Source: Coriaria nepalensis (Eukaryota > Streptophyta > Magnoliopsida > Cucurbitales > Coriariaceae). From it: DNA of 64,000 nt. The position numbers and the translations under genes are program-made. Below are positions 41,061 to 55,229 of this stretch, in pieces (within the stretch, counting starts at the first letter, position 1; every line of letters starts with the position of its first letter). The notes under the pieces were generated by a model. It saw only the letters and a program-made list of their open reading frames with translations, had not been told where the DNA came from and did not search any database. Location: NCBI GenBank assembly GCA_027186245.1, contig CP114482.1, positions 25,935,209 to 25,999,208 of the forward strand, read 5' to 3'.

Positions 41061-41977
41061 GTTTAAAGAGCGAAAATAGAATTCGTTCGAATTGCTTCCA
41101 AATGATTTGATGACAACACGAAACTCGATGACAAGATTTTTAGGCATAAAAGATGCATAGTTGCCGTCAATGGTTGAATTGGAAGTTCTGAACGAAAGTC
41201 GTATTTGAAGTGCGAAAAAATAGAATTCTTTCGACTTACTTTCAATTGATTTAATGACTAGAGAAGACTCAATGACTAGATTTTAAGGCTGAACAAACTC
41301 ATAATTTCCTTCAATAGATCAATTGCATGTTCTGCACAAAAGTTGTGTTTGAAATGCGGAAATAAAATTTGTTTGAATTGATTTTGTATGATTTATTGAC
41401 TAAAAGTGACTCAATGACATGATTTTAAGGCTATACAAATGCATAGTTGCCTTCAAAAGATCCATGGCAAATTATGCACGAAAGTCGTGTTTCAAGTGCG
41501 AAAATAGATTTCGTTCGAATTGCTTTGAAGTGATTTAATTACTAGAAGATACACAATGACATGATTTCAAGGCTAAAGAATGGGTAATTTACTTGAATAG
41601 ATCAATCGCAAGTTATGCACAAAAGTCTCGTTTAAAGAGCGAAAATAGAATTCGTTCGAATTGCTTCCAAATGATTTGATGACAACACGAAACTCGATGA
41701 CAAGATTTTTAGGCATAAAAGATGCATAGTTGCCGTCAGTGGTTGAATTGGAAGTTCTGAACGAAAATCGTGTTTGAAGTGCGAAAAAGTAGAATTCTTT
41801 CGACTTACTTTTAATTGATTTAATGACTAGAGAAGACTAAATGATATGATTTTAAGGCTAAACAAACGCATAATTGCCTTCAATAGATCAATTGCATGTT
41901 TTCGACAAAAGTTGTGTTTGAAATGCGAAAATAGAATTCGTTTGAATTGATTTCGTATGATTTATTGACTAAAAGTG
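40840..41977 (+). repeat. Two adjacent near-identical HOR units
   Basis: Units 40840 and 41409 share ccatggcaaatt, gtcgtgtttcaag, agatacacaatg, ctaaagaatggg, gacaacacgaaactcgatg and ttaggcataaaag. Their C monomers differ (gtcgtatttg against aatcgtgtttg), so homogenisation was not uniform along the unit. Confidence 0.83.
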
Positions 41978-42820
41978 GCTCAATGACATGATTTTAAGGC
42001 TATACAAATGCATAATTGCCTTCAAAAGATCTATTGCAAATTATGCACGAAAGTCGTGGTTGAAGTGCGAAAATAGATTTCGTTCGAATTGCTTTGAAGT
42101 GATTTCATTACTACAAGAGACTCAATGACATGATTTCAAGGCTAAACAATGGGTAATTTATTTGAATAGATCAATCGCAATTTATGGACAAAAGTGTTGT
42201 TTAAAGAGCGAAAATAGAATTCGTTCGAATTGCTTTCAAATGATTAGATAACTACAAGAGACTCAATGACATGATTTTAAGGCTAAAAAGATGCATAGTT
42301 GCCGTCAATGGTTGAATTGGAAGTTCTGAACGAAAGTCGTGTTTGAAGTGCGAAAAAAGTTGAATTCTTTCGACTTACTTTTAATTGATTTAATGACTAG
42401 AGAAGACGCAATGACATGATTTTAAGGCTAAACAAACGCATAATTGCCTTCAATAGATCAATTGCATGTTTTGCACAAAAGTTGTGTTTGAAATGCGAAA
42501 CTAGAATTTGTTTGAATTGATTTCGTATGATTGATTGACTAAAAGTGACTCAAGGACATGATTTTAAGGCTATACAAATGCATAGTTGCCTTCAAAAGAT
42601 CCATGGCAAATTATGCACGAAAGTCGTGGTTCAAGTGCGAAAATAGATTTCGTTCGAATTGCTTTGAAGTGATTTAATTACTAGAAGAGACTCAATGACA
42701 TGATTTCAAGGCTAAACAATCGGTAATTTACTTGAATAGATCAATCGCAAGTTATGCACAAAAGTCTCATTTAAAGAGCGAAAATAGAATTCGTTCGAAT
42801 TGCTTTCAAATAATTTGATG
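41978..42820 (+). repeat. Block repeated 3988 bp downstream (45966-46808)
   Basis: Shared variants are aatttatggacaaaagtgtt, gattagataactac, agacgcaatgac, gcgaaactagaatt, gattgattgac, gtgactcaaggac and caatcggtaattt. The match ends in C of the second unit, where 46536 changes to gattttgagggcaaaaag. Confidence 0.83.
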
Positions 42821-44519
42821 ACTACAAGAAACTCAATGACATGATTTTAAGGCTAAAAAGCTGCATAGTTGCCGTCAATGGTTGAATTGGAAGTTCTGAA
42901 CGAAAGTCGTGTTTGAAGTGCGAAAAAGTAGAATTCTTTCGACTTCTTTTTAATTGATTTAATGACTAGAGAAGACTCAATGATATGATTTTAAGGCTAA
43001 ACAAACGCATAATTGCCTTCAATTGATCAATTGGATGCTTTGCACAAAAGTTGTGTTTGAAATGCGAAAATAGAATTTGTTTGAATTGATTTCCTATGAT
43101 TTATTGACTAAAGGTGACTCAATGACATGATTTTAAGGCTATACAAATACATAGTTGCCTTCAAAAGATCTATTGCAAATTATGCATGAAAGTCGTGGTG
43201 GAAGTGCGAAAATAGATTTCGTTCGAATTGCTTTGAAGTGATTTAATTACTAGATGAGACTCAATGACATGATTTCAAGGCTAAACAATGGGTTATTTAC
43301 TTGAATAGATCAATCATAAGTTATGCACAAAAGTCTCGTTTAAAGTGCGAAAATAAAATTCGTTCGAATTGGGTTCAAATCATTTGATGACTGCAAGAGA
43401 CTCAATGTCATGATTTTAAGGCTAAAAAGATGCATAGTCGCCGTCAATGGTTGAATTGGAAGTTCTGAACGAAAGTCGTATTTGAAGTGCGAAAAAATAG
43501 AATTCTTTCGACTTACTTTCAATTGATTTAATGACTAGAGAAGACTCAATGACATGATTTTAAGGCTAAACAAACTCATAATTTCCTTCAATAGATCAAT
43601 TGCATGTTTTGCACAAAAGTTGGGTTTGAAATGCGAAAATAAAATTTGTTTGAATTGATTTTGTATGATTTATTGACTAAAAGTGACTCAATGACATGAT
43701 TTTAAGGCTATACAAATGCATAGTTGCCTTCAAAAGATCCATTGCAAATTATGCACGAAAGTCGTGTTTCAAGTGCGAAAATAGATTTCATTCGAATTTC
43801 TTTGAAGTGATTTAATTACTAGAAGATACACAATGACATGATTTCAAGGCTAAAGAATGGGTAATTTACTTGAATAGATCAATCGCAAGTTATGCACAAA
43901 AGTCTCGTTTAAAGAGCGAAAATAGAATTCGTTCGAATTGTTTTCAAATGATTTGATGACAACAAGAGACTCAATGACATGATTTTAAGGCTAAAAAGAA
44001 GCATAGTTGCCTTCAATGGTTGAATTAGAAGTTCTGAACGAAAGTCGTGTTTGAAGTGCGAAAAAAGTAGAATTCTTTCGACTTACTTTTAATTGATTTA
44101 ATGACTAGAGAAGACTCAATGACATGATTTTAAGGCTAAACAAACGCATAATTGCCTTCAATAGATCAATTGGATGCTTTGCACAAAAGTTGTGTTTGAA
44201 ATGCGAAAATCGAATTTGTTTGAATTTATTTCGTATGATTTATTCACTCAAATCTGCTCAATGACCTGATTTTGAGGCTATACAAATGCATAGTTGCCTT
44301 CAAAAGATCCATTGCAAATTATGCACGAAAGTCGTGGTTCAAGTGCGAAAATAGATTTCGTTTGAATGGCTTTGAAGTGATTTAATTACTAGAAGAGATA
44401 CAATGACATGATTTCAAGGCTAAAGAACGGGTAATTTTACTTGAATAGGTCAATCGCAAGTTATGCACAAAAGTCTCGTTTAAAGGGCAAAAATAGAATT
44501 CGTTCGAATTGCTTTCAAA

Positions 44520-45150
44520 TGATTTGATGACTACAAGAAACTCAATGACATGATTTTAAGGCTAAAAAGATGCATAGTTGCCGTCAATGGTTGAATTGGA
44601 AGTTCTGAACGAAAGTCGTGTTTGAAGTGCGAAAAAAGTAGAATTCTTTCGACTTACTTTTAATTGATTTAATGACTAGAGAAGACTCAATGACATGATT
44701 TTAAGGCTAAACAAACGCATAATTGCCTTCAATAGATCAATTGGATGCTTTGCACAAAAGTTGTGTTTGAAATGCGAAAATAGAATTTGTTTGAATTGAT
44801 TTCGTATGATTTATTGACTAAAAGTGGCTCAATGACATGATTTTAAGGCTATACAAATGCATAGTTGCCTTCAAAAGATCTATTGCAAATTATGCACGAA
44901 AGTCGTGGTAGAAGTGCGAAAATAGATTTCGTTCGTATTGCTTTGAAGTGATTTCAATACTACAAGAGACTCAATGACATGATTTCAAGGCTAAACAATG
45001 GGTAATTTACTTGAATAGATCAATCTTAAGTTATGGACAAAAGTCTCGTTTAAAGAGCGGAAATAGAATTCGTTCGAATTGCTTTCAAATGATTTGATGA
45101 CTACAAGAAACTCAATGACATGATTTTAAGGCTAAAAAGATGCATAGTTG
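44520..45150 (+). repeat. Block repeated about 2847 bp downstream (47367-47997)
   Basis: Shared variants are ctacaagaaactc, tcaattggatgctttgc, gtcgtggtagaag, ttcgtattgc, gatttcaatactac, caatcttaagttatggac and gagcggaaatag. Related units between the two copies (45397) carry caatcttaag and gagcggaaatag but not the whole set, so the region was reshuffled more than once. Confidence 0.75.
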
Positions 45151-48100
45151 CCGTCAATGGTTGAATTGGAAGTTTTGAACGAAAGTCGTGTTTGAAGTGC
45201 GAAAAAAGTAGAATTCTTTCGACTTACTTTTAATTGATTTAATGACTAGAGAAGACTCAATGACATGATTTTAAGGCTAAACAAACGCATAATTGCCTTC
45301 AATAGATCAATTGCATGTTTTGCACAAAAGTTGTGTTTGAAATGCGAAAATAGAATTTGTTTGAATTGATTTCGTATGATTTATTGACTAAAAGTGGCTC
45401 AATGACATGATTTTAAGGCTATACAAATGCATAGTTGCATTCAAAAGATCTATTGCAAATTATGCATGAAAGTCGTGGTTGAAGTGTGAAAATAGATTTC
45501 GTTCGAACTGCTTTGAAGTGATTTCATTACTACAAGAGACTCAATGACATGATTTCAAGGCTAAACAATGGGTAATTTACTTGAATAGATCAATCTTAAG
45601 TTATGGACAAAAGTCTCGTTTAAGGAGCGGAAATAGAATTCGTTCGAATTGCTTTCAAATGATTTGATAACTACAAGAAACTCAATGACATGATTTTAAG
45701 GCTAAGAAGATGCATAGTTGTTGTCAATGGTTGAATTGGAAGTTCTGAACGAAAGTCGTGTTTGAAGTGCAAAAAAGTAGAATTCTTTCGACTTACTTTT
45801 AATTGATTTAATGACTAGAGAAGACTCAATGACATGATTTTAAGGCTAAACAAATGCATAATTGCCTTCAATAGATCAATTGCATGTTTTCGACAAAAGT
45901 TGTGTTTGAAATGCGAAAATAGAATTCGTTTGAATTGATTTCGTATGATTTATTGACTAAAAGTGGCTCAATGACATGATTTTAAGGCTATACAAATGCA
46001 TAGTTGCCTTCAAAAGATCTATTGCAAATTATGGACGAAAGTCGTGGTTGAAGTGCGAAAATAGATTTCGTTCGAATTGCTTTGAAGTGATTTCATTACT
46101 ACAAGAGACTCAATGACATGATTTCAAGGCTAAACAATGGGTAATTTACTTGAATAGATCAATCGCAATTTATGGACAAAAGTGTTGTTTAAAGAGCGAA
46201 AATAGAATTCGTTCGAATTGCTTTCAAATGATTAGATAACTACAAGAGACTCAATGACATGATTTTAAGGCTAAAAAGATGCATAGTTGCCGTCAATGGT
46301 TGAATTGGAAGTTCTGAACGAAAGTCGTGTTTGAAGTGCGAAAAAAGTAGAATTCTTTCGACTTACTTTTAATTGATTTAATGACTAGAGAAGACGCAAT
46401 GACATGATTTTAAGGCTAAACAAACGCATAATTGCCTTCAATAGATCAATTGCATGTTTTGCACAAAAGTTGTGTTTGAAATGCGAAACTAGAATTTGTT
46501 TGAATTGATTTCGTATGATTGATTGACTAAAAGTGACTCAAGGACATGATTTTAAGGCTATACAAATGCATAGTTGCCTTCAAAAGATCCATGGCAAATT
46601 ATGCACGAAAGTCGTGGTTCAAGTGCGAAAATAGATTTCGTTCGAATTGCTTTGAAGTGATTTAATTACTAGAAGAGACTCAATGACATGATTTCAAGGC
46701 TAAACAATCGGTAATTTACTTGAATAGATCAATCGCAAGTTATGCACAAAAGTCTCATTTAAAGAGCGAAAATAGAATTCGTTCGAATTGCTTTCAAATA
46801 ATTTGATGACTACAAGAGACTCAATGACATGATTTTGAGGGCAAAAAGATGCATTGTTGCCTTCAATGGTTGAATTAGAAGTTCTGAGCGAAAGTCATGT
46901 TTGAAGTCCAAAAAAATAGAATTCTTTCGACTTACTTTAAAGGATTTAATGACTAGAGAAGACTCAATGACATAATTTTAAGGCTAAACAAACGCATAAT
47001 TACCTTCAATAGATCAATTGCATGTTTTAGACAAAAGTTGTGTTTGAAATGGGAAAATAGAATTTGTTTGAATTGATTTCGTATGATTTATTGACTAAAA
47101 GTGACTCAATGACAAGATTTTATGACTATAGAAATGCATAGTTGCCTTCAAAAGATCTATTGCAAATTATGCACGAAAGTCGAGGTTAAAGTTCGAAAAT
47201 AGATTTCGTTCGAATTGCTTTGAAGTGATTTCATTACTACAAGAGACTCAATGACATGATTTCAAGGCTAAACAATGGGTAATTTACTTGAATAGATCAA
47301 TCGCAAGTTATGGACAAAAGTCTCGTTTAAAGAGCGGAAATAGAATTCGTTCGAATTGCTTTCAAATGATTTGATGACTACAAGAAACTCAATGACATGA
47401 TTTTAAGGCTAAAAAGATGCATAGTTGCCGTCAATGGTTGAATTGGAAGTTCTGAACAAAAGTCGTGTTTGAAGTGCGAAAAAAGTAGAATTCTTTCGAC
47501 TTACTTTTAATTGATTTAATGACTAGAGAAGACTCAATGACATGATTTTAAGGCTAAACAAACGCATAATTGCCTTCAATAGATCAATTGGATGCTTTGC
47601 ACAAAAGTTGTGTTTGAAATGCGAAAATAGAATTTGTCTGAATTGATTTCGTATGATTTATTGACTAAAAGTGGCTCAATGACATGATTTTAAGGCTATA
47701 CAAATGCATAGTTGCCTTCAAAAGATCTATTGCAAATTATGCACGAAAGTCGTGGTAGAAGTGCGAAAATAGATTTCGTTCGTATTGCTTTGAAGTGATT
47801 TCAATACTACAAGAGACTCAATGACATGATTTCAAGGCTAAACAATGGGTAATTTACTTGAATAGATCAATCTTAAGTTATGGACAAAAGTCTCGTTTAA
47901 AGAGCGGAAATAGAATTCGTTCGAATTGCTTTCAAATGATTTGATGACTACAAGAAACTCAATGACATGATTTTAAGGCTAAAAAGATGCATAGTTGCCT
48001 TCAATGGTTGAATTTGAAGTTCTGAACGAAAGTCGTGTTTGAAGTGCGAAAAAGTAGAATTCTTTCGACTTACTTTTAATTGATGTAACGACTAGAGAAA

Positions 48101-48242
48101 ACGAAATAACATGATTTTAAGGCTAAACAAACGCATAATTGCCTTCAATAGATCAATTGCATGTTTTGCACAAAAGTTGTGTTTGAAATCCGAAAATAGA
48201 ATTTGTTTGAATTTATTTCGTATGATTTATTGACTCAAAGTG

Positions 48243-49374
48243 GCTCAATGACCTGATTTTAAGGCTATACAAATGCATAGTTGCCTTCAAAAGATCCATT
48301 GCAAATTATGCACGAAAGTCGTGGTTCAAGTGCGAAAATAGATTTCGTTCGAATTGCTTTGAAGTAATTTAATTACGAGAAGAGACACAATGATATGATT
48401 TCAAGGCTAAAGAATGGGTAATTTACTTGAATAGGTCAATCGCAAGTTATGCACAAAAGTCTCGTTTAAAGAGCGAAAATAGAATTCGTTCGAATTGCTT
48501 TCAAATGATTTGATGACAACAAGAGACTCAATGACATGAGTTTAAGTTTAGAAAGATGCCTAGTTGCCTTCAATGGTTGAATTGGAAGTTCTGAACGAAA
48601 GTCGTGTTTGAAGGGCGAAAAAGTAGAATTCTTTTGACTTACTTTTAATTGATTTAATGACTATAGAAGACTCTATGACATGATGTTAAGGCTAAACAAA
48701 CGCATAATTGCCTTCAATAGATCAATTGCATGTTTTGCGCAAAAGTTGTGTTTGAAATGCGAATATAGAATTTGTTTGACTTGATTTCGTATCATTTATT
48801 GACTCAAAGTGGCTCAATGACCTGATTTTAAGGCTATACAAATGCATAGTTGCCTTCAAAAGATCCATTGCAAATTATGCACGAAAGTCGTGGTTCAAGT
48901 GCGAAAATAGATTTCGTTCGAATTGCTTTGAAGTAATTTAATTACTAGAAGAGACACAATGATATGATTTCATGGCTAAAGAATGCGTAATTTACTTGAA
49001 TAAATCAATCGCAAGTTATGCACAAAAGTCTCGTTTAAAGAGCGAAAATAGAATTCGTTCGAATTGCTTTCAAATGATTTGATGACAACAAGAGACTCAA
49101 TGACATGAGTTTAGAAAGATGCATAGTTGCCTTCAATGGTTGAATTGGAAGTTCTGAACGAAAGTCGTGTTTGAAGGGCGAAAAAGTAGAATTCTTTTGA
49201 CTTACTTTTAATTGATTTAATGACTATAGAAGACTCTATGACATGATGTTAAGGCTAAACAAACGCATAATTGCCTTCAATAGATCAATTGCATGTTTTG
49301 CACAAAAGTTGTGTTTGAAATGCGAATATAGAATTTGTTTGACTTGATTTCGTATGATTTATTGACTCAAAGTG
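48243..49374 (+). repeat. Adjacent HOR duplication; second copy has a 6-bp deletion
   Basis: Units 48243 and 48812 share gactcaaagtggctc, gacacaatgatatg, gaagactctatgac, gatgttaaggc, gcgaatatagaatt and gtttgacttg. Unit 48243 reads catgagtttaagtttagaaag in C, slightly altered from ttaaggctaaaaag. Unit 48812 reads catgagtttagaaag, having lost six bases between two short ttta repeats, as in slippage. The second unit is 563 bp, the shortest in the window. Confidence 0.87.
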
Positions 49375-49944
49375 GCTCAATGACCAAATTTTAAGGCTAT
49401 ACAAATGCATAGTTGCCTTCAAAAGATCCATTGCAAATTATGCACGAAAGTCGTGGTTGAAGTACGAAAATTGATTTCGTTCGAATTGCTCTGAAAGTGA
49501 TTTAATTACTAGAAGACACTCAATGGCATGATTTCAAGGCTAAACAATGGGTAATTTACTTGAATAGATCAATCGCAAGTTATGTACAAAAGTATCGTTT
49601 AAAGAGCCAAAATAGAATTCGTTCGAATTGCTTTCAAATGATTTGATGACAACCAGAGACTCAATGACATGATTTTAAGGCTAAAAAGATGCATAGTTGC
49701 CTTCAATGGTTGAATTGGAAGTTCTGAACGAAAGTCATGTTTGATGTGCGAAAGAGTAGAATTCTTTTGACTTACTTTTAATTGATTTAATGACTATAGA
49801 AGACTCAATGACATGATTTTAAGGCTAAACAAACGCATAATTGCCTTCAATAGATCAATTACATGTTTTGCACAAAAGTTGTGTTTGAAATGCGAAAAAA
49901 GAATTTGTTTGAATAGATTTCGTATGATTTATAGACTAAAAGTG

Positions 49945-51643
49945 GCTCAATGACCTGATTTTAAGGCTAGACAAATGGATAGTTGCCTTCAAAATATCCA
50001 TTCCAAATTATGCATGAAAGTCGTGGTTGAAGTGCGAAAATAGATTTCGTTTAAATTCCTTTGAAGTGATTTAATTACTAGAAGAGACTCAGTGACATGA
50101 TTTCAAGGCTTAACAATGGGTAATTTACTTGAATAGATCAATCGCAAGTTATGCACAAAAGTCTCATTTAAATAGCGAAAATAGGGTTCTTTCGAACTGC
50201 TTTCAAATGATTTCATGACTACAAGACACTCAATGACATGATTTTAAGGCTAAAAAGATGCATAGTTGCCTTCAATGGTTGAATTGGAAGTTCTGAACGA
50301 AAGTCGTGTTTGAAGTGCGAAAAAATGGAATTCTTTCGACTTACTTTGAATTGATTTAATGATTAGAGAAGACTCAATGACATGATTTTAAGGCTAAACA
50401 AACGCATAATTGCCTTCAATAGATCAATTACATGTTTTGCACAAAAGTTGTGTTTGAAATGCGAAAATAGAATTTGTTTGAATTGATTTCGTATGATTTA
50501 TAGACTAAAAGTGGCTCAATGACCTGATTTTAAGGCTATACAAATGGATAGTTGCCTTCAAAATATCCATTGCAAATTATGCATGAAAGTCGTGGTTGAA
50601 GTGCGAAAATAGATTTCATTTAAATTCCTTTGAAGGGATTTAATTACTAGAAGAGACTCAGTGACATGATTTCAAGGCTTAACAATGGGTAATTTACTTG
50701 AATAGATCAATCGCAAGTTATGCACAAAAGTCTCATTTAAATAGCGAAAATAGGGTTCTTTCGAACTGCTTTCAAATGATTTCATGACTACAAGACACTC
50801 AATGACATGATTTTAAGGCTAAAAAGATGCATAGTTGCCTTCAATGGTTGAATTGGAAGTTCTGAACGAAAGTCGTGTTTGAAGTGCGAAAAAATGGAAT
50901 TCTTTCGACTTTGAATTGATTTAATGATTAGAGAAGACTCAATGACATGATTTTAAGGCTAAACAAACGCATAATTGCCTTCAATAGATCAATTACATGT
51001 TTTGCACAAAAGTTGTGTTTGAAATGCGAAAATAGAATTTGTTTGAATCGATTTCGTATGATTCATGGACTCAAAGTGGCTCAATGACCTGATTTTAAGG
51101 CTATACAAATGGATAGTTGCCTTCAAAATATCCATTGCAAATTATGCATGAAAGTCGTGGTTGAAGTGCGAAAATAGATTTCGTTTGAATTCCTTTGAAG
51201 TGATTTAATTACTAGAAGAGACTCAGTGACATGATTTCAAGGCTTAACAATGGGTAATTTACTTGAATAGATCAATCGCAAGTTATGCACAAAAGTCTCG
51301 TTTAAATAGCGAAAATAGGGTTCTTTCGAACTGCTTTCAAATAATTTTATGACTACAAGACACTCAATGACATGATTTTAAGGCTAAAAAGATGCATAGT
51401 TGCCTTCAATGGTTGAATTGGAAGTTCTGAACGAAAGTCGTGTTTGAAGTGCGAAAAAATGGAATTCTTTCGACTTTGAATTGATTTAATGATTAGAGAA
51501 GACTCAATGACATGATTTTAAGGCTAAACAAACGCATAATTGCCTTCAATAGATCAATTACATGTTTTGCACAAAAGTTGTGTTTGAAATGCGAAAATAG
51601 AATTTGTTTGAATCGATTTCGTATGATTCATGGACTCAAAGTG
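49945..51643 (+). repeat. Run of three near-identical HOR units; a 4-bp deletion in two
   Basis: Units 49945, 50514 and 51079 share the gttctttcgaactgc B, ggcttaacaatggg, gacactcaatgac, cgaaaaaatggaattc and gattagagaag. The last two lack four bases in C (cgactttgaattg for cgacttactttgaattg, near 50910 and 51475), giving 565-bp units. The deletion probably arose once and was then copied with its unit. Confidence 0.88.
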
Positions 51644-54488
51644 GCTCAATGACCTGATTTTAAGGCTATACAAATGCATAGTTGCCTTCAAAAGATCCAT
51701 TGCAAATTATGCACGAAAGTCGTGGTTGAAGTGCGAAAATAGATTTCATTCGAATTCCTTTGAAGTGATTTAATTACTAGAAGAGACTCAGTGACATGAT
51801 TTCAAGGCTAAACAATGGGTAATTTACTTGAATAGATCAATCGCAATTTATGCACAAAAGTCTCATTTAAAGAGTGAAAATAGAATTCGTTCGAACTGCT
51901 TTCAAATGATTTGATGACTACAAGACACTCAATGACATGATTTTAAGGCTAAAAAGATGCATAGTTGCCTTCAATGGTTGAATTGGAAGTTCTGAACGAA
52001 AGTCGTGTTTGAAGTGCGAAAAAGTAGAATTCTTTCGACTTACTTTTAATTGATTTAATGAGTAGAGAAGACTCAATGACATGATTTTAAGGCTACACGA
52101 AAGCATAATTGCCTTCAATATTTCAATTGCATGTTTTGCACAAAAGTTGTGCTTGAAATGCGAAAATAGAATTTGTTTGAATTTATTTCGTATGATTTAT
52201 TCACTCAAAGTGGCTCAATGACCTGATTTTAAGGCTATACAAATGCATAGTTGCCTTCAAAAGATCCATTGCAAATTATGCACGAAAGTCGTGGTTCAAG
52301 TGCGAAAATAGATTTCGTTCGAATTGCTTTGAAGTGATTTAATTACTAGAAGAGACACAATGACATGATTTCAAGGCTAAAGAATGGGTAATTTTATTCG
52401 AATAGATCAATCGCAAGTTATGCACAAAAGTCTCGTTAAAGAGCAAAAATAGAATTCGTTCGAATTGCTTTCAAATGATTTCATGACAACAAGAGACTCA
52501 ATGACATGATTTTAAGGCTAAAAAGATGCATAGTTGCCTTCAATGGTTGAATTGGAAGTTCTGAACGAAAGTCGTGTTTAAAGTGCGAAAAAATGGAATT
52601 CTTTCGACTTACTTTGAATTGATTTAATGAATAGAGAAGACTCAATGACATGATTTTCAGGCTAAACAAACGCATAATTGCCTTCAACAGATCAATTACA
52701 TGTTTTGCACAAAAGTTGTGTTTGAAATGCGAAAATAGAATTTGTTTGAATTAATTTCGTTTGATTTATTGACTAAAAGTGACTCAATGACATTATTTTA
52801 AGGCTATACAAATGCATAGTTGCCTTCAAAAGATCCATTGCAAATTAAGCACGAAAGTCGTGGTTCAAGTGCGAAAATAGATTTCGTTCGAATTCCTTTG
52901 AAGTGATTTAATTACTAGAAGAGACTCAGTGACATGATTTCAAGGCTAAACAATGGGTAATTTACTTGAATAGATCAATCGCAATTTATGCACAAAAGTC
53001 TCATTTAAAGAGTGAAAATAGAATTCGTTCGAACTGCTTTCAAATGATTTGATGACTACAAGACACTCAATGACATGATTTTAAGGCTAAAAAGATGCAT
53101 AGTTGCCTTCAATGGTTGAATTGGAAGTTCTGAACGAAAGTCGTGTTTGAAGTGCGAAAAAATAGAATTCTTTCGACTTACTTTTAATGGATTTAATGAG
53201 TAGAGAAGACTCAATGACACGATTTTAAGGCTAAACAAACGCATCATTTCCTTCAAAAGATTAATTGCATGTTTTGCACAAAAGTTGTGTTTGAAATGCG
53301 AAAATAGAATTTGTTTGAATAGATTTCATATAATTTATAGACTAAAAGTGGCTCAATGACCTGATTTTAAGGCTATACAAATGCATAGTTGCCTTCAAAA
53401 GATCCATTGCAAATTATGCACGATAGTCGTGGTTGAAGTGCGAAAATAGATTTCGTTCGAATTCCTTTGAAGTGATTTAATTACTAGAAGAGACTCAGTG
53501 ACATGATTTCAAGGCTAAACAATGGGTAATTTACTTCAATAGATCATTCGCAAGTTATGCACAAAAGTCTCATTTAAATAGCGAAAATAGGGTTCTTTCG
53601 AACTGCTTTCAAATGATTTGATGACTACAAGACACTCAATGACATGATTTTAAGGCTAAAAAGATGCATAGTCGCCTTCAATGGTTGAATTGGAAGTTCT
53701 GAACGAAAGTCGTGTTTGAAAAGCGAAAAAATAGAATTCTTTCGGCTTACTTTGAATTGATTTAATGAGTAGAGAAGACTCAATGACACGATTTTAAGGC
53801 TAAACAAACGCATCATTGCCTTCAATAGATCAATTGCATGTTTTGCACAAAAGTTGTGTTTGAAATGCGAAAATAGAATTTGTTTGAATCGATTTCGTAT
53901 GATTCATGGACTCAAAGTGGCTCAATGACCTTATTTTAAGGCTATACAAATGCATAGTTGCCTTCAAAAGATCCATTGCAAATTATGCACGATAGTCGTG
54001 GTTGAAGTGCGAAAATATATTTCGTTCGAATTCTTTTGAAGTGATTTAATTACCAGAAGAGACTGAATGACATGATTTCATGGCTAAACTATGGATAATT
54101 TACTTGAATAGATCAATCGCAAGTGATGCACAAAAGTGTCATTTAAATAGCGAAAATAGGGTTCTTTCGAACTGCTTTCAAATGATTTGATGACTACAAG
54201 ACACTCAATGACATGATTTTAAGGCTAAAAAGATGCATAGTTGCCTTCAATGGTTGAATTGGAAGTTCTGAACGAAAGTCGTGTTTGAAAAGCGAAAAAA
54301 TAGAATTCTTTCGACTTACTTTGAATTGATTTAATGAGTAGAGAAGACTCAATGACACGATTTTAAGGCTAAACGAAAGCATAATTGCCTTCAATAGACC
54401 AATTGCATGTTTTGCACAAAAGTTGTGTTTGAAATGCGAAAATAGAATTTGTTTGAATTGATTTCGTATGATTTATTGACTAAAAGTG
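49945..54488 (+). repeat. Array zone V: 8 HOR units with a divergent B monomer
   Basis: Unit starts: 49945, 50514, 51079, 51644, 52213, 52782, 53351, 53920. The mark of this zone is a B reading atttaaatagcgaaaatagg then gttctttcgaactgc, which destroys the usual GAATTC and the B dyad. Other marks are cgaattcctttgaag or taaattcctttgaag in A, gactcagtgac opening B, gacactcaatgac opening C, and cgaaaaaatggaattc in some C copies. The B form is not universal: 51644, 52213 and 52782 carry more ordinary B monomers. It reappears within zone VI and at the right edge of the window. Confidence 0.75.
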
Positions 54489-55229
54489 ACTCAATGAAAT
54501 GATTGTAAGGCTATACAAATGCATAGTTGCCTTCAAAAGATCCATTGCAAATTATGCACGAAAGTTGTGGTTCAAGTGCGAAAATAGATTTCGTTCGAAT
54601 TGCTTTGAAGTGATTTAATTACTAGATGAGACTCAATGACATGATTTCAAGGCTAAACAATGGGTAATTTACTTGAATAGATCAATCGCAATTTATGCAC
54701 AAAAGTCTCGTTTAAAGAGCGAAAATAGAATTCGTTCGAATTGCTTTCAAATGATTTGATGACAACAAGAGACTCAATTACATGATTTTAAGGCTAAAAA
54801 GATGCATAGTTGCCTTCAATGGTTGAATTGGAAGTTCTAAACGAAAGTCGTGTTTGAAATGCGAAAAAATAGAATTCTTTCGACTTACTTTGAATTGATT
54901 TAATGACTAGAGAAGACTCAATGACATGATTTTAAGGCTAAACAAATGCATCATTGCCTTCAATAGATCAATTGCATGTTTTGCACAAAAGTTGTGTTTG
55001 AAATGCGAAAATAGAATTTGTTTGAATTGATTTCGTATGATTTATTGACTAAAAGTAACTCAATGAAATAATTGTAAGGCTATACAAATGCATAGTTGCC
55101 TTCAAAAGATCAATTGCAAATCACGCACGAAAGTTGTGGTTCAAGTGCGAAAATAGATTTCGTTCGAATTGCTTTGAACTGATTTAATTACTAGATGAGA
55201 CTCAATGACATGATTTCAAGGCTAAACAG

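Larger units (their letters stand above)
38565..49944 (+). repeat. Array zone IV: 20 HOR units
   Basis: Unit starts: 38565, 39133, 39702, 40271, 40840, 41409, 41978, 42548, 43117, 43686, 44256, 44827, 45397, 45966, 46536, 47104, 47674, 48243, 48812, 49375. C usually reads gcgaaaaagtagaattc or gcgaaaaaagtagaattc in place of gcgaaaaaatag, and many C copies have gttgccgtcaatgg. B often ends gactacaagaaactc, and many A monomers open ggctcaatgac, losing the TGACTCA heptamer. Unit lengths vary most here (563 to 571 bp), which suggests an older or less homogenised part of the array. Confidence 0.75.
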
